A DNA stretch of 64,000 nt from Arenicola marina (lineage: Eukaryota; Annelida; Polychaeta; Arenicolidae), in assembly GCA_964019135.1 (NCBI GenBank), contig OZ025261.1, forward strand, positions 27,388,029-27,452,028, read 5' to 3'. Below, one piece after another: positions 25,301 to 37,300 of the stretch. The notes under the pieces were generated by a model. The model ran no database searches. It had not been told where the DNA came from and worked only from the letters and a program-made list of their open reading frames with translations. The position numbers were made by a program, and so were the translations under genes. Positions within the stretch are counted from its first letter, which is position 1. Each line of letters opens with the position of its first letter.

Positions 25301-28300
25301 TTTTCAGATATTTTCGGCAGTGTTGAAAGCGCTGAAGAACAAGATCGCTCGCTTGGCGCTCGTTGAAGAGCTCAACTACTACGTGCAGAACAACCGAGCC
25401 ATGCTGGAACACCAGCAGTTTGACCTGGTGGTCAGGCTTCTCAACTGTGCACTACAGGTAGGAACCATGCCATGGTTGTTGGTCAGGGTGCATAAATGTG
25501 CTTTAGGAAGCCTTGAAAGATGGATTAAGTTGATATTATGACACTAATTTACATCAGTGAAATACTTTTGTACCCAAAGGGAAGTTTGGTCAGTTGCTGT
25601 CATGACAACCAATTTGAATAATTATCAGCATTCATTGTATGCATTTAAAAAAAATTAAGTTTAATTAACCAATTTAAATAATTTTCTGTTCATTTTTTTT
25701 ATGCACTTTTTTTTAATAATTTAATATGTTCATGCGTGCATTAAGCAATGGTCCCATGCAATGGTATTTATCAAGTTAAATTAATTGAGGGGGCATCCCT
25801 GGTTTAGTGGTTAGCGCACTAGATTGCAGATCAATGGATCCTATGTTTTTAATTGATAATGAATTTACGTATTTTCAGAACGAGTCCGTGATGGACGAAA
25901 ATGGAATAGCCGCCAGTTTGTTACCTTTGGTAACGGCATTCTGTAGGGTAAGTAGGCACGTACTGCGCGCCAACATAGCCCGTGATTGAAGCTGACCTTA
26001 AATGTTATCTCGATTGCCTATCTATATAATAATGTTAGCTTTTATTGACTTGCGTAATGATATGGCATTTGATTACAAATCGTCAACTCATCATGTGTTT
26101 CCAGTAAAAAGATGCATTTGCTTCACATGGGTAGTTTGAATATGGTTGACCTCCGCCATGCAGAAGCTAAAGTTTGGTGCAATGTTAAAGTTATAAATGT
26201 CATGTGAACTTACAGAGCCGTGTTTAGATTGCTTGCGTGTAACGTGTTTTGTTGACCTCCCCTTACAGACGCTATGCACAGTTTATCTGTGTTCAAGTGT
26301 TTTGTTGACCTCTCCTTACAGAAGCTGTGCACGGGCGTGCTGCACTTCGCCTGTATTTCAAGTGTTTTGTTGACCTCCCCTTACAGAAGCTGGGCACGGG
26401 CGTGCTGCAGTTTGCCTGTATTTCAAGTGTTTTGTTGACCTCCCTTTACAGAAGCTGTGCACTCGCGTGCTGCAGTTTGCCTGTATTTCAAGTGTTTTGT
26501 TGACTTCCCCTTACAGAAGCTGTGCACGGGCGTGCTGCAGTTCGCCTACACGTGTCTCCAGGAACACGCCGTCTGGTCGAGCCAGCAGTTCTGGGAGATG
26601 GCCTACTATACAGATGTGGAGCAGCAAATCAGACAGTTGTACCTACCTCAGTACGAAGAGCACCTGATGCCAGAGCGACACCGGCAATCGCCACCAGATG
26701 TAAGTTATCAGCGTCTGCCGAGCTACAACTAATTAAACTAAGAGAGTGGATGTCTTTATGCGGTAAAGAAATTCAGCTTTCCGTTTATTTATATTCTTTC
26801 ATTGGTCTTTGCCCCGCAGATGTGGGCATAGGCGCACATTATAAGATAACTTGAGTCATTATCGAATGACGAATTCACTTTGTAATTCATATGTTGTAAA
26901 TTGTATTTGGTAAAAATCTGACAAATTTAGATGCGAGATTTTGTTATCACCTTAATTCCTTGCTTCACGTATATGTCAAGATAACTTTAGTCATTATCGA
27001 ATTCAGTTTGTAATTTGCAAAATATGCTGTAAATTGTATCTTGTGAATCTAACAAATTTAGATGCGAGATTTTGTTATCACCTAAATATCTTTGCTTTAC
27101 GTATCTGTCATACGTAAATATAATACAAATATAAAATGATATAAGATGTTATGCTTGTCGCGAATGGCTTAGCCTGACGGCCAGGTTGTGTTGTGTCTAT
27201 GGCAGAGTCCGCCGCTCAGCAACAGCTGGAGTCACAGTTCGATGCAGGGGGGGACGCCCGAACAGAAGCGACGTTCCATGATGCAGACGACACCTTCGTA
27301 CCGCGCGCGCCAAATCAGTCCGCTAGAGATCGCCGCCGAACAGGTAGCCACCTAGCGGCTGGAGACTATCCCAAACATGGGGCAGGCTTCACTTAACCCC
27401 ATTTCGTTATCCCGAAGGTTTCCTGCAACAAATTAGCTTTTATGTGCTTGAAAATGGCCTCAAACGCCTTAAAATTGTTCACGTTTGATTCAGCCTTTTG
27501 GCTGCGTCTGCCACTTTTATCATATTCCATATGACGCCACGTGAAAGGAGTTCAGAGATATATGAAGTTGACAGAAAGTGGCATAATCTGATGCATAGCC
27601 ACCAATAGCACGCTTTTTTTGTCATGAACTGGATTTTATTTTAAACATTATGTACGCGCTGAGTGGGTCATCTTTGTGATATATCCACATATTTTGCCAT
27701 TTTGAACATGCCATAATAATAATAATAATGTTTAATATTAAATGTAAAATCCACGAATGAAGATAAATAATAATAATTAATCATATGGTGGTCTATTTGT
27801 TATGATAGTTTTTGATGCCGTAGGCCGTTGGAGTGTGGTGGATATACTATGTGGGTCTGACGTCACGCTCCTTGCCTCTGCTGACAGATGCGGATCTGGC
27901 CCAGCCTGTCGCCGAGTCACCAGGCAGAGCTGATCAGTGGCGAGGAGTCCACTGTGTACAGTCAGGCCATCCACTACGCCAACCGCATGGTGTACTTGCG
28001 GGTGCCGCTAGACGCCTCCAAACACATGCACGAACCGGGCGCAGTGCTGGAGGGGGAGAGCACGAGCAGCAACGTCACAAACAGGTAGTCTAACCAGTGG
28101 TCACATCACAAACAGGTAGTCTCACCCGTGGTCACATCACAAACAGGTAGTCTAACCAGTGGTCACATCACAAAAAGTTAGTCTCACCCGTGGTCACATC
28201 ACAAACAGGTAGTCTAACCAGTGGTCCCATCACAAACACCTCCAAACACATGCACGAACCGGGCGCAGTGCTGGAGGGGGAGAACACGAGCAGCAACGTC

Positions 28301-31300
28301 ACAAACAGGTAGTCTAACCGGTGGTCACATCACAAACATGTAGTCTAACCAGTGATCACATCACAAACAGGTAGTCTAGCCAGTGGTCACATTACAAACA
28401 TGTAGTCTAACCAGTGGTCACATCACAAACAGGTAGTCTAACCAGTGGTCACATCACAAACAGTTAGTCTCACCCGTGGTCACATCACAAACAGGTAGTC
28501 TAACCAGTGGTCCCATCACAAACAGGTGGTTTAACCAGTGATCACATCACAAACAGGTAGTCTAGCCAGTGGTCACATTACAAACATGTAGTCTAACCAG
28601 TGGTCACATCACAAACAGGTAGTCTAACCAGTGGTCACATCACAAACAGGTAGTCTAACCAGTGGTCACGTCACAAACAGGTGTTGTTTACTCTGCTCTG
28701 TGATAGTTTAATTGATGTCTTATTTACCACTGTAGAGAGCTGTCTTTACCACCCTATCTTATTTTATCTCACCCTGGTGCTATCACTGTAGTGTTTAGCA
28801 CCGTAGATAGCTATGATTGCAGTATTACAACCTTAGAGAGCTAGGATTGCAGTATTACAACCTTAGAGAGCTAGGATTGCAACGTTTACAACCCAAGAGA
28901 GTTGTGATGGTAGTGTTTACAATTCTAGAGATCTATCAATGCAATGTTTACCACCACAGAGAGCTATGAATGCAGTCTTTACCACCCTAGATAGCTATGA
29001 TTGCAGTGTTTACAAACATATAGAGCTATGACTGACGTTTCGCTTTCCGCCCCGCAGTATGGCAGAGAGCGACAGTTATGACGCCGAGAGCGGGTTAGGG
29101 TTAGGGCTTGTTGTGTCACCCTGTTGACCGCTGTTGCTGACGTTTCGCTTTCCGCCCCGCAGTATGGCCGAGAGCGACAGTTATGACGCCGAGAGCGGGT
29201 TAGGGTTAGGGTTTGTTGTGTCACCCTGTTGACCGCTGTTGCTGACGTTTCGCTTTCCGCCCCGCAGTATGGCCGAGAGCGACAGTTATGACCCCGAGAG
29301 CGGGTTAGGGTTAGGGTTTGTTGTGTCACCCTGTTGACCGCTGTTGCTGACGTTTCGCTTTCCGCCCCGCAGTATGGCAGAGAGCGACAGTTATGACGCC
29401 GTGAGCGGGTTAGGGTTAGGGTTAGGGTTTGTTGTGTCACCCTGTTGACCGCTGTTGCTGACGTTTCGCTTTCCGCCCGGCAGTATGGCCGAGAGCGACA
29501 GTTATGACGCCGAGAGCGGGTTGGGGTTAGGGTTAGGGTTTGTTGTGTCACCCTGTTGACCGCTGTTGCTGACGTTTCGCTTTCCGCCCGGCAGTATGGC
29601 CGAGAGCGACAGTTATGACGCCGAGAGCGGGTTGGGGTTAGGGTTAGGGTTTGTTGTGTCACCCTGTTGACCGCTGTTGCTGACGCTTCGCTTTCCGCCC
29701 CGCAGTATGGCAGAGAGCGACAGTTATGACGCCGTGAGCGGGTTAGGGTTAGGGTTTGTTATGTCACCCTGTTGACCGCTGCGACTGACGTTTCGCTTTC
29801 CGCCCCGCAGTATGGCAGAGAGCGACAGTTATGACGCGGAGAGCGCCTTTGAGGAGCAGGAGGTGGTGGACGTGGGCGCCACCGTCAACAAGTTCGTCAC
29901 TCGCTTCGTGGACAAGGTCTGCTGCGAGTGTGGCGTCACGACCGACCACCTCAAGGCTCTGCACCAGATGGTCCCAGGTCAGTGGCGCCACCCGGTGAAT
30001 CAGGTCGACACTAAAACTGGGATGGAAGCGTTGTTAAATCGCAACAGCGTCTATGACTCAATCACAGGTGGCGGCGGGGAATTCATGTCTTAAAAACACT
30101 TGGTGAAGCCCATATGGAAGTTTACCATTGACAGTGGCGCATATCCAATGTGTTGCGCCTATGACTATATGATTGGCAATCAATGAATGGCCTTGTTTAA
30201 GACACACACGGCCTCTGGCCAAAGTTTTCGTGCATCATGTGTAGAAGAGTTTGCTCTTTTATCATAAAGACATATAGTAAAAAATATATGTTTTAAAGAT
30301 CATTTCCCAATAATTGTTTCCCAAGAACATTGTTTATTAGTTGAAAATTGCTCTATGACCAGATTTAAGTGTGGAAACCAATACGGGCTTGGAAGAGATA
30401 TTTCATCATATGAGTCATATTAATGCTCTTTACAAAGTTTCCAATGCATGTTTACTGAAGACTTTCTCATCCTGACAGGCGTGGTGGCTATGCACATAGA
30501 GACGTTAGAGGGAGTTCATCAGGAGAGTAAGCGGTTACCGCCCATCCAAAAGGTAGGATAGCCTATTGCCTTGTGAGCGATAATAGGATATCTTAGCGTT
30601 ACATGGTACTGCCTTACCCAATCCCACATACATGGGGTACAGTGGGGGGGGGGGGGGCGGGGGTGCGCTCTGTTCTTTTCGTGTATAGAAGAAATGATCT
30701 ACACAATCAGACAGCCCAAGGAGAAAAGAATTTATTGTAGGTTTAATTTTAAATCACGGATCTGCCATGATGAAGAACCTGTATCGCAACCTTGGTAACA
30801 CCCACGTGACGACGTATGGAGAGTTGCGCCCCTACAATTTGTACGCTATTGGGTCGGTTGGAGGGGGGGTGGCGGATTTGTACATCGAGCTAGACCTCGC
30901 TTTAATAACGGCTTTAATGTGCGGCCTTGAGAATCTGTACGCTGTTTTGTCAATTGTCGTCTGCCACAAGCCGCTGACTTTGCTGTTTTCCCGCCCACCA
31001 GCCGAAGATCCTGACGCCGAGCTTCCTGCCGGGGGAGGAGGTGGTGATGGACGGCCTGAGGGTGTACCTCATCCCGGACGGGCGGGAGGAGGGCACTGGG
31101 GGCAACATGGGCGGCCCCGCCCTCCTCCCCGCCGAGGGGGGCATCTTCCTCACCACCTACAGACTCATGTTCAAGGGCACGCCGTGTGACCCGCTAGGTG
31201 CGTACGTGACCAGCCGCACGCCCTCCACTGCTCCGGGCCTGCGGGTCTCGGCAGAAGCTTAAAGCATGCCATACATCTGTAACTAGCACTAGAATTCCCA

Positions 31301-34300
31301 TATATATGTAAATAGCACTAGAATTCCCATACATCTGTAAATAGCACTAAAATTCCCATACATCTGTCAATAGTACTAGAATCTCCATACATCTGTAAAT
31401 AGCCCTAGAATTCCCATGCATCTGTAAATAGCACCAGAATTCCCATACATCTGTAAATAGCACTAGAATTCCCATACATCTGTAAATAGTACTAGAATCC
31501 CCATACATCTGTAAATAGTACTAGAATTCCCATACATCTTTAAATAACAATAGAATTCCCATACATCTGTAAATAGTACTAGAATCCCCATACATCTGTA
31601 AATAGCACTAGAATTCCGTTGCATCTGTAAATAGCACTAGAATTCCCATATATCTGTAAATAGTACTAGAATCCCCATACATCTGTAAATAGCACTAGAA
31701 TTCCCATACATCTGTAAATAGCACTAGAATTCCCATACATCTGTAAATAACAATAGAATTCCCATACATCTGTAAATAGTACTAGAATCCCCATACATCT
31801 GTAAATAGCACTAGAATTCCCATACATCTGTAAATAGCACTAGAATTTCCATGCATCTGTAAATAGCACTAGAATTCCCATACATCTGTAAATAGTACTA
31901 GAATCCCCATACATCTGTAAATAGTACTAGAATTCCCATACATCTGTAAATAGTACTAGAATCCCCATACATCTGTAAATAGTACTAGAATTTCCATACA
32001 TCTGTAAATAACAATAGAATTCCCATACATCTGTAAATAACAATAGAATTCCCATACATCTGTAAATAGTACTAGAATCCCCATACATATGTAAATAGCA
32101 CTAGAATTCCCATACATCTGTAAATAGCACTAGAATTCCCATGCATCTGTAAATAGCACTAGAATTCCCATACATCTGTAAATAGTACTAGAATTCCCAT
32201 ACATCTGTAAATAGTACTAGAATTCCCATACATCTGTAAATAGTACTAGAATTCCCATACATCTGTAAATAACAATAGAATTCCCATACATCTGTAAATA
32301 GTACTAGAATCCCCATACATCTGTAAATAGCACTAGAATTCCCATACATCTGTAAATAGCACTAGAATTCCCATGCATCTGTAAATAGCACTAGAATTCC
32401 CATACATTTGTAAATAGTACTAGAATCCCCATACATCTGTAAATAGTACTAGAATTCCCATACATCTGTAAATAGTACTAGAATCCCCATACATCTGTAA
32501 ATAGTACTAGAATTCCCATACATCTGTAAATAACAATAGAATTCCCATACATCTGTAAATAGCACTAGAATTCCCATACATCTGTAAATAGCACTAGAAT
32601 TCCCATGCATCTGTAAATAGCACTAGAATTCCCATACATCTGTAAATAGTACTAGAATCCCCATACATCTGTAAATAGTACTAGAATTCCCATACATCTG
32701 TAAATAACAATAGAATTCCCATACATCTGTAAGTAGTACTAGAATCCCCATACATCTGTAAATAGTACTAGAATCCCCATACATCTGTAAATAGCACTAG
32801 AATTCCCATGCATCTGTAAATAGCACTAGAATTCCCATACATCTGTAAATAACAATAGAATTCCCATACATCTGTAAATAGTACTAGAATCCCCATACAT
32901 CTGTAAATAGCACTAGAATTCCCATACATCTGTAACTAGCACTAGAATTCCCATGCATCTGTAAATAGCACTAGAATTCCCATACATCTGTAAATAGTAC
33001 TAGAATCCCCATACATCTGTAAATAGTACTAGAATTCCCATACATCTGTAAATAGTACTAGAATTCCCATACATCTGTAAATAACAATAGAATTCCCATA
33101 CATCTGTAAATAGTACTAGAATCCCCATACATCTGTAAATAGCACTAGAATTCCCATACATCTGTAAATAGCACTAGAATTCCCATGCATCTGTAAATAG
33201 CACTAGAATTCCCATACATTTGTAAATAGTACTAGAATCCCCATACATCTGTAAATAGTACTAGAATTCCCATACATCTGTAAATAGTACTAGAATCCCC
33301 ATACATCTGTAAATAGTACTAGAATTCCCATACATCTGTAAATAACAATAGAATTCCCATACATCTGTAAATAGCACTAGAATTCCCATACATCTGTAAA
33401 TAGCACTAGAATTCCCATGCATCTGTAAGTAGCACTAGAATTCCCATACATCTGTAAATAGTACTAGAATCCCCATACATCTGTAAATAGTACTAGAATT
33501 CCCATACATCTGTAAATAACAATAGAATTCCCATACATCTGTAAATAGTACTAGAATCCCCATACATCTGTAAATAGTACTAGAATCCCCATACATCTGT
33601 AAATAGCACTAGAATTCCCATACATCTGTAAATAGTACTAGAATTTCCATACATCTGTAAATAGTACTAGAATCCCCATACGTCTGTATGCAAATTAGAA
33701 GTATTATCTGACTACCAGGTGACGAAGTGAATGTGAAGTGAGCACGTGGGTCAATGAAGACCCGTAATTGAACACACGTAACTAAGTGAACACCTAAGTG
33801 AACACGTAACTAAATGAAACCTAATTGAACACGTAACTAAGTGAACACCTAAAATATTGATGCCCTGTTTTTTTTTGTGTTGTTGCAGCGAGTGATTTCA
33901 CGATATGTCGGAGCTTCCCGGTGTCGACCCTGGTGAGAGAGAAGAAAATTAACGTCCAGTACTTGGCACACGTGGACCAGTGGCTTCAGGAAGGGCTTCA
34001 GCTCAGATCTAATACATTCCAGGTCAGTGGCTTCAGCTCAGATCTAATACATTCCAGGTCAGTGGCTTCAGCTCAGATCTAATACATTCCAGGTCAGTGG
34101 CTTCAGCTCAGTGGAGGGGGTGCCGCCGTGCCATACAGGGCACGTATGGAGAGTGAAAGAAAAGTACTCGATTTTGTTGTTATCAATAATCTTTTGGTGA
34201 CAAAATGACATACAAATTAGACACTGACAATATGCAACGTGTATAGAGGAAGAGGCCAGTTGATTGAGGCCTCTCGGCGCGAGAACCACGGCAAAATGCG

Positions 34301-37300
34301 AGGACCAAAAGGAAAGAAAAATAATGTTCATTTCAGTTTCTGAGGCTCGTCGTCTGGTTGTCTTAGTTGATGAGGCTCGCCCTCTAGTTGTTTCAGTTGA
34401 TGAGGCTCGCCCTCTAGTTGTTTCAGTTGATGAGGCTCGCCCTCTGGTTGTTTCAGTTGATGAAGCTCACCCTGTGGTTGTTTCAGTTGATGAAGCTCAC
34501 CCTGTGGTTGTTTCAGTTGATGAGGCTTGCCCTCTGGTTGTTTCAGTTGATGAAGCTCACCCTGTGGTTGTTTCAGTTGATGAGGCTCGCCCTCTGGTTG
34601 TTTCAGTTGATGAGGCTCGCTTTTGACGTGGAGGTGGAGTCTGAGCTGATGGAGGAGCTGCGCAAGCTGCTGGGAAAGCTGCGTTACCCTGCCAACGTGG
34701 GTCAAACGTTCGCCTTCACGAGTCAGCCCTTCACCATGCCGCTCCAGTTCGTCAAGGCCAAGGAGAAGAACGCCTCGCTCAAGTACGTCCGCCACGCCCT
34801 CCAGCGACCACTGCCAACACTAGACCGACCGTGTAGCAAATTAATATTAATGACAAAAATAAATTATATTAAAAATACACGCTCTCAGAGGCGGATATAT
34901 GTTATATGCCAGACGTGTGTAAAACGTGAGCTATACCAACAAATTAATTCGCTAGCGTAAAAATACATGCTCTCAGAGGCGGGTATATGTGTTATATGCC
35001 AGTGTGAGTAAAACGTGAGCTATGCCAACTAATTGATACCCTAACGTAAAATTACAATCGATTCCTATGGGGTACACAAAGGTGATTTTATTAACACGGC
35101 CCCCTCCCCCCCTCCACCTTTCCCCCCCGGTGCGTTGCCATGGCTACAGAGGATTCGCCAAGCGGACCTTGATGAAGACCGCCAAGAAGGCCGGGATTAA
35201 GACCAAGGACTCCCAGCGCAAGCCCAAGCTGATGCTGGCCACGCCCCCCCAGGTCCGGCGGGGCCTCCCGGGCATGATGGACCCCCCGTCCGCCGCCCAC
35301 CACCCCCCTCACCACCACCACCGGGAGCGGCCGGTCAGCCTGGCCTACGACGAGGAGCTGTCTGTGATCGACGAGCAAGAGATCTCCCAGGCCATCCACA
35401 ACGACGCGCGGTCCGTGGACCGGCTGTCCGAGCGGGCCTACTGCCGGGACTACAGCCGCCTGGGCCTGGGGTCGCTGTCGGCCCATCAGTCCAAGTACCG
35501 CACCGAGCCCTACCGGCTGTCCCTCGTCAACTCCAACTACTCGGTCTGTAAAAGGTGAGTCCACAAATGGCAGGATGTATACCTCTTTGTAGGGGCTTAG
35601 TGGGCTAGAGCGCTCGCCTTGAGTGCTTTGGCCACCTGAGAGCCTAACGGCACGTGGATCGGTGGTTCGAGCCTCGCTGTGGTCGTGTCTGTGTGGTCGC
35701 AGGATAAAGACCCCATGTCCTTCTTCGCAAAGAGTAAGGAGTTACCCCCAGCGACATGGCTCCACTCTCCCTTCCTTCTCCCATTGGGGCAAAGCGTCCT
35801 GAATATATTTACTTACTGAATATTTTACTCAGGAGAACACCGAAATTACCGGTATCTTTATTTCTGAAAATACGGCCTTTATAATGTGAACTTATGTGAA
35901 AATCTTGTCCATGTAAAGGAGAGATCACCGTAAGTATGCAATGTGATCCTGTCTCGTTGCTTTAATAATTGACTGCGTTTATATCGATCAATAGTTATCG
36001 CGCACTGGTGTGACTTTATGTGCGACTCGTGTGTGCCAAAACGGTCTGTTTCGTCTCTTTCCAGCTATCCTGCAGTATTATGTGTTCCCGGCAACATTTC
36101 GGATGACAGTATACGGAAATTTGCCAGAAGTCATAGGCAATATAGGTACGTGGCTAGAATCCTAACAATACCGCGGAAGCTTTATCTAATCGTACCCCAG
36201 CAGGAAAGGAAATGGTTCAAAACCAGGCCAAATAATCTATTGCCTGGTGTAGAAATAACGGGACATGTATGATTCCAAGTTATTAACCAGGTCTTATAGT
36301 TATATCATATCTTTAAAGGATATGGGTGTTAAATATGTATAATATATGGACAACTTTAACTTCCAAATCAGTTACTCACGCATGGTATATATTTTGTATA
36401 TAAGTTGTCACCGTCGCTTGCAGTTATAAATAAGTCTCTCCACATTATAGCTCCTTTCTCTCTGCCTTTGGGTAGAAATGGTAACCTGCATTTGGGGCAA
36501 GTATAATGGAACCCCATCTCATTGTCCGGGGAGGTTTCTGGTGCCAGTTAGCCCTTCATCTGGCCAAAAGCGGCCTATATATACTAACATTTCAGGGGCC
36601 GGCGCGATAGCTCAGTGGGTTACAGCGCTCGCATTGACTGCTCTGCCCACCTGAGAGCCTAACGACACGTGCATCGATGGTTCGAGCTCCACTGTGGTCA
36701 TGTCTGTGCGGCCACAGGATAACGATCCCATGTCCTTCTTCGCAAAGAGTATGGGGTTCCCCCGGGGACTTGGCTCTGCTCTCCCTTCTCCCATTGACGC
36801 GATATGATCAAATGTGGTTAAAGCGTCCTGAATATACAACCAACCAACCACCATTTCACATCTCTGTCTTGCTATAGGTTCCCAGTGGTCACGTGGCGAC
36901 ACCCGAGTACTAAGGCTGTATTACTCCGCGCCAGTGGCTTCCACAGCAAGGGAGTCGTCGAGATGTTGAAGGGCAAGCAGAACGCCGCCGCTGGTGAGTG
37001 ACCTCTGACCTATGACCTGACCCCTGTCTCGTGTTTGCCTCGCGTAATACAATAATTATATCATATATTGTAATGACTATTAGTTTCTAGTTGGCGATAT
37101 TTTTACTCTGTCTATATTACAGTGGTACTGCTTGTGTTGAAAAAATTACGCAAACGCAGAAAAAACATGATTTATGATCATACCTTGAAATAACCCCCCA
37201 AATTTGTATTTGTAAAAGATATATTGAACGATATAGAATCAGTAGATATTGTTATCGTTGGTTCTCTACAATGCTACCTGTGTGCTGAGAATCATGTTAA

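Noticed and set aside
28979-29662. 227-codon minus-strand frame
   Set aside because: Antisense of the exon 20 acceptor array; a 105/111-bp repeat stays open by length alone.
29080-29760. TTAGGG runs as a true telomere or chromosome end
   Set aside because: Only two or three repeats per unit, embedded in an intron array with coding exons on both sides.
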